Shown piece by piece: positions 1 to 11,511 of a DNA stretch of 64,000 bases. The stretch is from Artemisia argyi. Lineage: Eukaryota; Streptophyta; Magnoliopsida; Asterales; Asteraceae. The stretch is taken from positions 94,641,844 through 94,705,843 of the forward strand of contig CM060694.1 in NCBI GenBank assembly GCA_030686995.1, given 5' to 3'. Numbering within the stretch: the first letter of the stretch is position 1; every line of letters begins with the position of its first letter. The notes beneath the pieces are model-generated. The model did not search any database. It was not told the DNA's origin and saw only the letters and a program-made list of their open reading frames with translations. Both the position numbers and the translations under genes were made by a program.

Positions 1-358
1 ATTAGACGAATACTCATGCAAACTGACAGTGTATAGCGTCAAATAATTATACTTGCGAACTTATAGTTCTGGTGTGACTCATGATGCAACATTTATGAGT
101 TCAATTTGTATTGACTGCGAGAAAATAGTTTATGGGTTATGAAACAAAAGTGATAAAAGTTTGATTATGAAACAGTATTTGTAATATTAATTTAGTGGTG
201 GATGTTGTTACCATTTTTAATCAAGGGTATTATATAATTTAAATATTACTCAAATTTAAGAACTTCCAGTTTAAGGAAAATTTATGCATGCATTATAAAT
301 AGTATAGATAATTTCGTCAAATGTTTGTTATATAGAGGAGAGTTATATTAAATATCAT
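1..358. other. AT-rich flank, no gene seen
   Basis: AT-rich intergenic sequence on the left edge of the window. I see no reading frame with domain resemblance, no RNA gene and no clear repeat before the foldback element that starts near 359. Confidence 0.6.
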
Positions 359-902
359 ACTTTTTTTACATATCAAGGGACTCATCTCCACCATACATAT
401 AAAAGGAAATCAATGGTTAAGATCAAAAGAATTTAATATTTCACCCATTTTTTGTAATTTAAATATCTCTTAAACCGTTAATCGTTAAGCGAAAATAATT
501 ATACCATCGCGACGAGCATTTAATTATATTTCTATAGACGGGCACTTTGATATACTTTCGACAAAAAAAAAATCGTTTTGTTCATTTTTTTTTTTGTGGC
601 CGAAAAAATCACATATGATATATCATATATGATAAACATGAAAAAAGCGAAAAAAAATTGCCGAAAATATATCAAAGTGCATATTTATAGAAAGATAATT
701 AAATGCTCATCGTAACGGTATTTTTTTTTTTTTTTTTTTTTTTTGCTTAACGATTAACGGTTTGAAAAATATTAATATTTGATAAAAAAAAATGAAAATG
801 GGTTTTTCAAATTGTTAGCATTAATTTTATCCATTAGATCAAATAAAGATGGAGGAAAGATGGAGGCTGGAGATTAGTCCCTTGGTATGTAAAAAAAGTT
901 TG
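359..902. repeat. Foldback MITE-like inverted repeat
   Basis: The two ends are near-perfect inverted copies: the left end around 359-392 (ACTTTTTTTACATATCAAGG) is matched in reverse complement at about 870-902. A second matched pair lies inside: AACCGTTAATCGTTAAGC at 473-490 against its reverse complement at 744-761, and the stretches around 515-560 and 664-715 also pair. The whole ~545-bp unit could fold into one long hairpin. There is no coding capacity, so it would be a non-autonomous DNA element. I could not define a target-site duplication, so the superfamily is unknown. Confidence 0.7.
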
Positions 903-952
903 GTCCTCAAATGATCTTAAATCATACAGTAAAGATATATGATACTTTCATA

Positions 953-985
953 CTAGTTATAATACCCGCGCACGCGCGATTTTTT
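953..985 (-). mobile_element. Helitron-like 3' terminus
   Basis: Read on the minus strand, a GC-rich hairpin (CGCGCGTGCGCG, about 967-978) is followed by GGTATTATAA and then CTAG, with T as the next base. Helitrons end in a short GC hairpin followed by CTRR and insert between A and T, which fits. The T-run next to it lies inside the element. The 5' end was not found, so element length is unknown. Confidence 0.4.
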
Positions 986-1576
986 TTTTTTTTTTTAATT
1001 TTGAATTATACATTTTTATTTATTAATAAACAAATAATTTAATCTTTGTTTTGTTTGATTTATCATTTTTAATTATAGTTTTTTATTATTAAAGATAATT
1101 ATTTAAAAATTTTAATCCTATTGTTAATTGCATCTTATCTATATTTTTTGTATTTATCTTCTACTTGTGTTATGGATAAATATAAAATGTTACCTAATAA
1201 GAAAATAATCTTTTTTTTTAAATAATATTATTACTAAATAAGGTATGGTTTAGTTTTTTTGAAATAAAAAAGTCCCCATTTAAAGTTTTGTTCTATTATA
1301 TAAAAAATATATAAGTTGCATTAAATTTTAAGTGTTCCAAAAGGTTTAAGAATTCAAATTCAAGAAAAGGAATGGACCGTAAAGATATATACATACTAAT
1401 ACACCACCAATACACCGCTCTTGTCAAATAAAAGTTGTCACCAACCTATGCAAATACATACTTAAATAAGTAACCAAACAAAAAGAAAACAACGACTTTA
1501 GTTATCTCTAAATATTAGGATTGTCCCTTGACCAATTAACAATCACCTACAACACATAAATATATAAGTTAAATAC
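986..1576. other. AT-rich spacer, no gene seen
   Basis: Low-complexity AT-rich DNA, possibly the body of the Helitron-like element ending at 953. I see no coding signal here. Confidence 0.4.
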
Positions 1577-1579
1577 ATA

Positions 1580-1857
1580 CACTACTAAAAAAAAAGGACA
1601 TAGAGCCCCCTTATTAGAGCCCGTTTTTTGTGAAAAACGGGCTCTAAAGAGATTACGGGTTGTGAAAAAGGGCATAGAGCCGTGTTTTTTCTGAGAGAAC
1701 CGGGCTCTATGCTAAAAAGTTTTAGAGCCGCGTTTTCTGCTTACAAACCGGGCTCTATTCCTTATATAGAGCCATGTTCTGTTTAAAATAACCGGGCTTT
1801 ATGATTAAAACTATTAGAGCCCGTTTTTCTTCCACGAAACCGGGCTCTATTACATTG
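1580..1857 (+). repeat. CACTA left terminus with subterminal hairpin array
   Basis: About five successive units follow the terminal repeat. Each pairs a forward motif (TAGAGCCCGTTTTT or a variant) with its inverted copy (AACCGGGCTCTA) 15-25 bases later, so each can form a small hairpin. In En/Spm elements subterminal repeats are the binding sites for the TNPA-type protein; I infer the same role here. Confidence 0.8.
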
Positions 1858-3528
1858 CCACCAATGGCTCATAACCAAAATAGCATACTGAACGGGTGAA
1901 AATGCTATGAAGCAGATTTATTACCTTTTTTGCCTCTTTTTTTCAAAACCTTTGCATATATAAGCTTTAAATGATCAAATCTTAATTAATTGTCTCCATA
2001 AGCATTAAATAATCAAATTTTGTTCAATCTCAAATCATAATTAAAGGTAACTTCTTATACTTAATTATTGTTATATATTACTCTAACTTATTTTCATACA
2101 TGTTCAATTTCAAAGTTAAGCAAATCTTTATTGTTAATTCATGATCGGTATGTCCTTGCGTATATAATTTCCTCATGTATACGAATTAGACTTTACTAGT
2201 ATGATTAGATGATCAAGGTGTATTTGATTAAAGTTAAAAGATAGGTAGTTTTTATGTTCACGCTTTTAAAAATGGTTATAACCATCCTATGGGTGGCCTC
2301 GCAATTCTATGTAGTGAAGACATATTTAGTGATCTTGCTTATAATTTGGGCGCATTATGACGTTAAATAGAGATCTTGCTACAATTTTTTTGATAACACA
2401 TTAACACGTGACTGAATGTTTGACTTTAGGATACATGAGGAAATAGTTAACTGTTGACTATAAGAATTTTACTAGGATACAAAAAGTTATATTGGACAAT
2501 AAGAACTTTTAACAATTAACATAACACAGTTTTAAAAAACTGTATATAAAAGGTATAGGGTGATTGCTGTTCATTCATCAAGTGACTCAATGTTTGACTT
2601 TAGGTGATAACTTGGTATTGTCCTATATGTTCAAACATTGGAGTAGCATATACTGTAAAATTAAAAAGAAACTGTAGTACCGAGTAGTAGGCAAAATTAG
2701 TAGCATGCAATTGAACTAAACGAATTATTAGTATGTTTACAGTTATATGATATGCCTAGTGTAATTTTAAGAACCGGTGGGCTTATACAAATTAGGGAAA
2801 TAATTTGTTAAAGATATATTTCAGGTCTTATCGGGTTGACCCGATAACCCGATAACACAAATAATTCAACCCTAACCCGACCCGATAACTATATCGGGTT
2901 ATCGGGGTCGGGTCACATAACTCGATAAGGTTCTTAAACCCGATTCAACCCGGCCCGATAAGCCTCATCGGGTTCGGGTCGGGTCGGGTCAACCCGACCC
3001 TACTGACACCCCTATACACGAGGACATTTAAATAGAGATATGTAACCCAATATTATAAGAATTTTACTTTTCTTCTTGTCTTCGAATCTAGTTAACTGTT
3101 GACTATAAATATGTTTAGATATATGAATCTTTGTTTTGTTAACTTGTAACTTATTTGTATTTGTAGGACCGTTTTCGAAAATAATTTGGCACGCGAAACT
3201 TGCTACTAGCTTGATTGGCCCGTGCAAGTAAGGTGTCTTTTTATGATTTTTCGAACCACTAATATCGTTGTTATGACATTCATTTAGTACAAATAAGGTA
3301 TAAATTATTCTCTTTTAGGATAATACTTAGCTGATATTAATAGAGAATAATTTTGGATTGCCCCCATTTTAGGATTTCCTTTTAAATATCCCATTTAGGA
3401 TGCGAATATTATTAACATATTGAGTATTTAAGGAAAATTCGGTATGATTTCTCTTACTTCTACAAATTTGTGTTTTATGCACATATTTGGGGATTTGAGG
3501 GAATATACTAGATAGATCAAAATTCTAA
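1858..3528 (+). other. CACTA 5' internal non-coding region
   Basis: AT-rich sequence between the subterminal array and the transposase start. About 2831-3016 is a GC-rich patch built from GGGTCGGGT and ATCGGGTTAT-like words ending in TGACACCCCT, resembling the hAT MITE at 50681-51025. The phrase TGTTTGACTTTAGG occurs twice (about 2419 and 2591). No gene is supported. Confidence 0.5.
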
Positions 3529-4357
3529 ATGGATCGAAGTAGATGGATGTACAAGATAGATCGAAATTCAGAGGAATATTTGACTAGGCTGTTTGAATTT
3601 ATTAAAGTTGCTGAAGATGATCGGGAAAAGAAAGGAAAATCAAGAATATCTTGTTCGTGTAAAGATTGTAACCATATACAATTTTATACTGACTCTGATG
3701 TAATAAAAGGACACCTGATATCAACTGGGTTTACAGAACGGTATACTTGTTGGTCATGGCATGGTGAATTATTACAAGAGCGTGACATGGTTGATTCTGA
3801 TCATAGCGAGGATGATGTCGATGATTCGTACGACAGCGGCCCTGATAACTTAGATGACATGTTACATGATTTGGAGGGTGATATAGATGACAATAATCAT
3901 GCCAAATTTCAAGAATTGTTTGTCCATGCGGAAAAGCCATTATATGATGGGTGTAAAAAACACACTAGACTAAGTGCAGTGTTGAGATTGTTTGACGTAA
4001 AGGCAGCTAATGGTTGGAGTGATAAAGGTTTTACAGATTTGTTAGAGGCAGTGCATGAATTGCTCCCCGAAGATAATGAGTTTCCCGTTTCTGTATACAA
4101 AGCAAAAAATTTGATTTGTCCAATGGGGTTGCAAATCAAAAGAATACACGCATGTCCCAATGATTGTGTATTGTATGCGAAGGAAAAAAAAGGACTTGCA
4201 TAAATGTCCAGTCTGTAATTCATCAAGGTATAAGGAAAAAACTGAAAAAGAAATTAATATTGATGTGACGAAGAATGGCCCCCCAGCTAAAGTATTATGG
4301 TATTTGCCCATTATACCTAGGCTGAAACGATTATTTGCTAATCCAAAAGATGCAAAG

Positions 4358-5792
4358 TGATGAGGCGAAAAATGAACCGTTTTTAGGGGTCATTTTAGCC
4401 CGGATTCGAATTTATTTGATCAAATAATGCCCTAAATCGTTCCTTTTGTGATTTTAGGTACTTTTGGAGTGAATTCTGGAAAACGAAGCATCTTGGACGT
4501 TTTTGGAGCATAAAAGTGAAGAAAATGGCAAAGTCTTAATTTTCCTTGCTGGGAACAGTACCTGACGGCGTCAAGAGTTCTCAAGTGACGGCGTCAAGAG
4601 TAATACAAGAGGTAGAAGTGGATAGAGTCCTTGACGATCCAGAAGAGTTTTGCACTAGGGACATGACGGCGTCACCATAGGCCGTCATGGTCCAAATAAG
4701 AGTGACGGCCCAGAGTAGAATTGTACATGACGGCGTCAAAAGTGGATCTAGGCAATCCGATTTCATTATGGGCAGCGAGTTTCAGAATTTCCTTCTTGAC
4801 GGCGTCACCCTGTAAAATCTATATATAGTTTTGCAATTTTCATTCATTAGAGAGGAACAATTAGGGTGTAACTTTGGAGAGAAACCCTAGTCCGAATGTT
4901 ACAGCTTTTTCAAGGGTTTTTACCCTTTGAAACCTTTCATGTTCAATTGAGATAAGTACTCTTTCAATTCATTCTATATGTCTATGTGTTGTTTGAATAT
5001 ATCTTACACTTGTCTTGAATTTAACATGCTTGGCTAGATCTCTTGTGTGTTTGCTTAGATGTAGTGAAACCTAGATGTTAATTATGGGTTGATTGTTTGT
5101 TTATAGTTGTTACGGATGATTGTATTCGATGTTAGGCTTAAGAAAACTGGCAGACTTCCATTGGTGACATGCTTGAACGTCTTAAGAAACATGATCAGAG
5201 GTGTACTATGATTTTTGGTTGTATTTAATGCGTAGGAGAATTCTAATGATCTCATGTTAGGAGCTTCTAACGGCTCGACATAGGAGTGAAGTAGGATCCT
5301 ATAGAGTTAGGGAATATTGTACACGGCCCTACGGCTAGTATTAAGGAATACGACCCGTCATCCATGCAATTGTAACAAACTATCAACCTGTAAAAGATAT
5401 CTAGGGAGTAATGAAACCTAAGTAAACACAACTCTCCCTATTATTGTTCACACCACATTAGTAATTAGCTTTATTTTCATTTTTGTTATTTTATTTTGAT
5501 TGCATCTTAGTTATTGGGTTAGTTGGCTAGCAACTAATTCCACCCACTCTTCCGAAAATGAGATTTTTACTTGCTTTATAAAAATATTAAAATACAAAAA
5601 GAATCATCCCTTACATCTAGACCTAGTTTTTAGGCTTTCTAATCCTAGCGACACTATTCCTGAGTTGAACGATCAATCCCCCGGTACTTGTCACTATACT
5701 ATACTACAACGATCAGGTACACTGCCCGGTGGGGGTTGTAAGCTTCTCGAGATCCCTCGAGAGGTAAAGCCTGGTGCGATTCCCACGTATCA
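4358..5792 (+). mobile_element. Solo LTR (1435 bp) inside the CACTA transposase
   Basis: It starts TGATGAGG and ends CGTATCA, with TGAT...ATCA inverted ends, and is flanked by the 5-bp duplication CAAAG (4353-4357 and 5793-5797). Transposase coding resumes immediately after the second CAAAG, which confirms the boundaries. A TATA-like stretch (4819-4828) and an upstream array of TGACGGCGTCA palindromes suggest transcription to the right. No gag or pol is present, so this is an LTR left by recombination between two LTRs, or a small non-autonomous element. Lineage is unknown; the end structure resembles the gypsy LTR at 51336. Short frames within it are not genes. Confidence 0.88.
4563..4828 (+). 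promoter_or_regulatory. LTR promoter: five TGACGGCGTCA palindromes plus TATA
   Basis: The 11-mer TGACGGCGTCA occurs at 4563, 4586, 4664, 4728 and 4797, with half sites at about 4632, 4681 and 4703. The half site TGACG is the core recognised by TGA-class bZIP factors (as-1 type). A TATA-like sequence TCTATATATAG follows at about 4819. Function as an LTR enhancer is inferred. Confidence 0.65.
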
Positions 5793-6709
5793 CAAAGTTG
5801 TTCCATTGGCATGCCGAAGAGTGTAAAAAAGATGGAAAAATAAGACATGTGGCTAATTCACCTCAGTGGAGAAATATTGATAATATTGAGATTAGAAATG
5901 TACGGGTTGGAGATGAGGTTAGAGATACACGGTTTGGTGATGAGATTAGGAATATACTGTTTAGACTTAGCTCAGACGGAATAAACCCTTTTGGAAACAT
6001 GAGTAGTCGTCACAGCACTTGGCCAGTTCTTTTATTCGTCTACAATCTTCCACCTTGGTTATGCATGAAACGAAAGTACATCATGATGTCATTGTTAATT
6101 CAAGGTCCAAAACAACCAGGATATGACATCGATGTGTATCTGGAACCGTTAATTGATAACATGAGAGAGCTGTGGGGTACAGGCGTTGAAGTGTATGATG
6201 CGCACATGAAGGAAAATTTTCAATTGTGGGCCATGATTTTTTGTACCATAAGTGATTTTCATGCATACGGTAACTTGTTTGGATATAGTACAAAAGGATA
6301 TAAGGCGTGTCCTGTTTGTGAAGATGATACCCACTCAAGGTGGTTGCCAAATTGTAAGAAGATGGTATATATGGGACATCGAAGATCGCTACAAAAGGAT
6401 CACCCATACCGTAGACGAAAGAAGTTGTTTGACGGCAACCCTAAGCCAGGAGTCTTACGACAACCATTGGATGGAGAAGCTGTATTATCCCGAGTTCAAG
6501 AAGTAAACAATGTGTTTGGAAAACGAAAGAGAACCACTCCAACCAACATATGGAAAAAAAAGTCTATCTTTTTTTATTTGCCATAGTGGAAGCATTTTCA
6601 AGTCCGACATTGTCTTGATGTTATGCACATCGAGAAAAGTGTTTGTGACAGTTTAATAGGATTATTGTTAAATATTCAGGAAAACAAAAGACGAGGTTAA
6701 TGTTCGAAA

Positions 6710-8068
6710 GGATATGGTTGATTTTGGATTCTGTTCAACAGTAAACACTGGAATCTATTCATAATTGTACCTCAACAAAACGTCGGGTTCATTTTGGATT
6801 CTGATATGGAAGGAAAGAACGAGGAGAGCTACGAATTTACCAATGTTGTGCAGAAGTAAGAATTTTTTGCATTAACGTATTATTCACATTTATATCTATA
6901 AAGGTTAACACAACTCTACAATTCTTTAATTTCTTGTTGGGCGTTTGGTAATATGAAATAGAATCTTGTTGAGGTAAATCATCTCATTCTATACACGTAT
7001 ATTAATTTTTTTATTTCTTTTGTTTAATGCTTATAAAATGGCTTCTATTTTTAGTGCAACCAACAACATCACTATTGGGAATGCGGGTACTATGTGATGA
7101 AGTGGATGCATCAGTTTGTAACCCATCAACAACACTCATTCCCCAAAACTGTAAGTACATGTTAAAAGCCATTCTTACAGTTTGACGAAAATCGTTTACC
7201 TTATGTATTTAGTTTGAATGCTCCTATGTGAAACACTAATAAAAGAAGTGGTTTACTTTTACCTCATTTTACACTACTGCCGGAGGGTCTTTCGGTCTCC
7301 CTACCCTCGGGTGATTATTAACTGTTAGAAACGTGATTATTAACTGTTATTTATAGTACACTATTGGCGTGAATTTTGTTAGAAACGTGCTTCAGTGGTC
7401 AAATGACCTTATAATAACTGCTTGGCAAGAATGTGTAGGATATGATTGTTTTTATGAGGTCATGTATACATATGACAATTGGGCATCCAGTAAAAATCCC
7501 TATGTGGGTTCATAACCTAATCTTGGCTTGGAACTAGAAATGCCTTTAGATTTGCATTATTGGTGCTTGTTTATTTTAGGAAATGGCATCATGGGTTTAT
7601 CAGCGTGTGTCCAAGATGTGTATATGTAGGATTTAACCTCCCAATGCCGAAGCGATATGTTGTACCATATTGGTGTTACTCTTTAAGTAGAACAGATTTT
7701 AGTAGCCTCCATTATTTATTAGTTCAGGTCAGTTATATTTATTGTTAATCTCTTTTTGATCATTGTTAAGAGTGGTAATTAGAAGTGTCCTCTAACCCTA
7801 TAGGTGTGTGAAAATAGTCAAGGGTACAGATTACTTGGTTGCTGCACGTAGAGAAACCTGTTATTCTAAGTGTTATTGAATATTGTGAGTATAGGAATAT
7901 TGTGCGGATAGCAAGTTAATAACGCTAAGCATGTGGTTTGAATCATATGTAGTGTTACTATGTATGGCCAGTATATATATTTGATATCCATGCGTGGATG
8001 ATTTTGATATCAATGATGTGCATAAAGCTTATGGATGTTGTTTTATAGGTGCCTTGGAATGACAAGAA
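6710..8068 (+). other. Degenerate CACTA interior
   Basis: No frame of convincing length. A short SINE-like phrase (GGTCTTTCGGTCTCCCTACC, near 7285) resembles the core of Au-type SINEs. Intron-like stretches precede the exon fragment near 8049. Confidence 0.4.
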
Positions 8069-8073
8069 GCCAT

Positions 8074-8783
8074 TGTGGAAGGATTCTGTATTGAATTGTG
8101 CAAACACTTGGGATGTTAATCTCAGTAATGTGTTTAGGATATTTATGAATGAATGTGAGTTAGCACGCGGAATTTACTAAAACACACTAAAGGAACAAAG
8201 GTGGTGAATAAGTAAATGAGTATGAACACAACATGAATAACACAAAACGATTCAATATTATTGATGAAATAATACGGGTGATCTTAACTATCACCAGGAT
8301 TACAAATGTAACCTTGAATCTTTGATACGTGAAAAGGTTAAAGATAGTGGTTATGCATGGGAAAGCTATGAAAGCTGTGTGAAAAGAGATATCTAAGAAG
8401 GTGTCTTAAGGGTTCCTTTTATAGTATAAGGAGCCCTTGTTACAAGTGGTCAAGTTGCTTAATATAATATACTAGAGGTTTATCTTATCCTAATATTACA
8501 CTTTTCAAGGTAAAACACTCCATTATATCTACTGAGACTTCTGTACTACTTCTACTTAACGTATAACTTTGTACAAAGACTAATAATACAAGTAAATATC
8601 TCTAATTAAAATATAGCAACTTGTCGTGAAAACTGGCAGGACCTTCTTTAACTAGCAGTACCTTCTTACCCAAAAGGTACTGTTAGTATAACTTCAACAT
8701 CAGCAGAACTGAAGAGGCAGGCTTAACTATCACTAGCAGGCTCTTCTGGCAGACTCTTTACTTTGTGCATTTTATTCCCAACA
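8074..8783 (-). repeat. Copia 3' LTR and adjacent polypurine tract
   Basis: A 710-bp LTR reading TGTTGGG...CCACA on the minus strand. Just inside it, at 8784-8795, the minus strand reads a purine-rich tract (AGGGGAGGAT), the primer site for plus-strand synthesis. Confidence 0.93.
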
Positions 8784-8880
8784 ATCCTCCCCTAAACTTG
8801 TTATTCCCATATAAAATAACCAAGTTTCTTTGTGAATAAAATTCATACCTTGAGGATTTGAGGGAACTCTTCCAAAAACC

Positions 8881-11511
8881 TTATCTTTTTCTTCTTAGGC
8901 TTTCATACTGATCAAGTATGCTCTCCTTCAATCTTTTGACTACATCAGTCTCTTCTTCACACAAAAGCTTATTGGAGATCAAGACTGATAATACTTCATA
9001 GCTTAAAGGATACTCTTTCTCTCCTAGCATAAAGAGCTCTATTCCACTCTGAGTGGAAAGATGATGAACATGACTCATGCTGAAGTATTCCCATGTAATA
9101 GATAAATCATAGTAAGGAAATTTCCAATGAGTATCAGTTGGATTTGGATCATATAATCTGCTGAACTCCACCCATAGCTCTTGCTCCTTTGCATCTGGCT
9201 TATATTTGGTTTTCAGCTTCTCTTGAACTAATACCCATAATTCATCTAAATCCATTCTGTTACATGCTCTAAGAAGATTTTCGAAGTTCTTGAAAATCTC
9301 AACCTTGTTTCCAACTCTTGTTATCTTCCATGCTTTGCCAAACTTATCATTGTAGATTTCCCAATCTATGACTGGATGCCTTGCATGTAAAGGTTCAGCA
9401 AAAATAATTTGTGGAACATGGACAACCATTTCTCTTGTCTGAACAGAAGGCAATTCTGCTTTCTCTGCTTGTTCCTTCTGATCATCTTTTCTTCCTTTGG
9501 AAGGTCTTTCTTGTGTATCCATGACAAAACTGGTTTTGTTTCTTCTGTAAGCCTCTAAGTATAGAAGCTTCAATTCATCAAAAGATTTACCTTTGAGTTG
9601 CTGATCTTTCATATTCACTTCTCTTTTCCGATATATCTTGAAGAACTTCTTCTGATCTGCTTCAGAATGTGGCATTTTGAATCCTTTCTTCTAATTCTTC
9701 TGAATCTGCTGATAGACATCATCCAATGCCTCTTGATTGTATTTCTTGGTGATGAAATCATTGAGCTTGATTGTCATTTCATCTGAGCTAAGAGATTCAT
9801 CACAAATCAGGGTATAAGCTTCACCTCTTACAATTGGATCAATGGAAATGATGTATTGCAGCTGAGCATCAAACTTTTCTTGCAGCATTCTTGATTCTTC
9901 TTCAGCCCTCAATACTTCTTCTTCATGAAGCTTTTTAGACAACTCTTCATCTACAGCTATTTGTACTTGTTCTTTCTGCTTCATCTTTTTAGGCTTTGGT
10001 TCATCTTCAACCACAATTTTCTTGCCCTTGTCTTTTGGTGATGATATTGGACTTGGAGCAGCAGATTGTTCATCAGAAACAAGAAACCTCCCCTGAGGCT
10101 GTGATCCTCTCTTTCTTTTGTAAGACACTTGATCAGATCCTTTTAAATTCATAGCTAATAGCCTCTGAATCCCAGCAGGCTCTTGCTCTGCTTCAGCAGT
10201 ATCTTGCTTTGCTTCAGCAGTATCTGTAGCAGCAGTATCTTTCAAGCTAACATGCTCTTGTTCTTGAGTAGCAGGCTCTTCATCAATCACTGGAGTTCCT
10301 TCATGAAACTGAAATTGAATCTCTTCTTTATTTTTAGAACTACCCATCCTCCCCTTTTTGGAAGAGAGACCCAAACCCTCTGCATCTGAACTTGAGGAAC
10401 TAGAAACAACCAACTGAGTAGACTTTTTACCCTTCAGCAACTTCACTTTCAACTCTAATTTCTCAACCCTCTTAACTAACTTGGTGTTGATCTCTGTAAA
10501 ATGTTTGTTTTGACTTTCAAGAGAAGTTTGTAAGTACTGCACTTGCTCTTTTAATTCCCTGATAGTCTGAGCATCTACACTTTGTTGTGGAGGAGATTGA
10601 GGTGGTGAGGTATGATGTGATAATGATGGTGATGTTGCAGATGGTGTTTGTGTTTGTTGATGAGATGGTAATGGCACTGATGATGGTGGTGTGACTGATG
10701 GTACTGTTGGTGTGGGTGATGGTACTGGTGATGGATGTGGTGATGAATGATCAGGTTCTTCAGAATGTTGTGGTAACATTTCCTCAAAAAGTGGTACTTC
10801 TTCTCCTTGAAAACCAATTTTCATGTTTGAAAACACCTTGTGTGTAAGTTTGGGAGTCTTAAAAGGTTTGTTTGGGGGAAGTAACAAATGTTTGGATTTG
10901 TTTATGAGGCACTGAATGAACCTTGGGTACATTAAAAACTTTGTTTCACTGTCCACATTTTTAACCAATCCTTCAAAAATATATTTTGAAAAGTTGAATT
11001 TCTTGTTTGTTGTCAGGCAAATGAGAGCTGCAGCCATGTTACTACTAAATTGCTCCCATGAGGTTTTCTTTTGGCTTAAACAATGAAGGATGGTATGAAT
11101 CAAAAATCTCCATTGAGGGGTAAAATGCTTTTTAAGAAATGTAAGCTTTGTAGAAGTTACATTATACCCCATTTTTGTCAAATTTTCAAAGATTTTAGTA
11201 TCAGGTAGTTGACTAATGCCATCTGAATCATCCAAACGAAGATATCTTCTAATGGATGACTCGATAAAAGTCAAGGTTCTACCATCCACTTTGACAATTA
11301 ACTCTTGAATCCCATCCCTAAGAGTGTTAACTTTAGCAGTTTGCCAAAATTGTGAAATTTGAGATTCAAAAATAGTGGGATTCACGAGTAAAGCAAACCT
11401 GACATAAGAATTGTTTAGAAAATCCACTGCTTGATGAAAAGTTTCATTGTCATCAGACTTTTCCAAAAATGCTAATTGGTTGTGACGTTTGACAAAACTT
11501 AGACGAGCCAT
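8881..11511 (-). CDS. Extra ORF of the copia element (876 codons, one internal TAG)
   Basis: One frame runs from ATG at 11511 to the stop at 8881, interrupted only by a TAG at 9691-9693; both halves are in the same frame and no other stop intervenes. The first ~260 residues (starts MARLSFVKRHNQLAF) form a globular, Trp/Phe-rich domain. Residues ~270-320 are a Pro/Ser/Thr/His-rich linker, followed by a predicted coiled coil (IRELKEQVQYLQTSLESQNK) and an acidic, Lys-rich stretch with basic clusters (KPKKMKQKEQ). The last ~260 residues contain LDELWVLVQEKLKTKYKPD and FMLGEKEYPLSYEVL. There is no retroviral enzyme motif and no clear signal peptide or TM segment. It lies on the pol strand between pol and the 3' LTR. 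I recall similar proteins as hypothetical proteins in Asteraceae genomes. Function unknown; structural, env-position or acquired host protein are all possible. Confidence 0.75.

Larger units (their letters stand above)
3529..6709 (+). pseudogene. Broken CACTA transposase (TNPD-like, Transpos_assoc + Transposase_21)
   Basis: The frame opening at 3529 begins MDRSRWMY and continues into Cys-rich sequence with GHLISTGF and CWSWHGE, the hallmarks of the transposase-associated domain. An A-rich frameshift near 4180-4195 moves the reading to another frame (CPVCNSSRYKEK, then LPIIPRLKRLFANPKDAK up to about 4357). The gene is then interrupted by a solo LTR and resumes at 5798 with WHAEECKKDGKIRH, NPFGNMSS, YNLPPWLCMKRKYIMMSLL and GHRRSLQKDHPYR, the Transposase_21 core. 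A TAG near 6584 interrupts before WKHFQVRHCLDVMHIEKSVC, and the frame dies near 6709. Normally this protein binds and cuts CACTA ends. This copy cannot encode it. Confidence 0.88.

Noticed and set aside
4581..4766. Short frames in 4581-4766 and 5500-5826
   Set aside because: They lie wholly inside the solo LTR and show no domain resemblance.
10575..10817. His/Gln-rich 80-codon frame
   Set aside because: Shifted-frame shadow of the Pro/Ser/His linker of the copia extra ORF.
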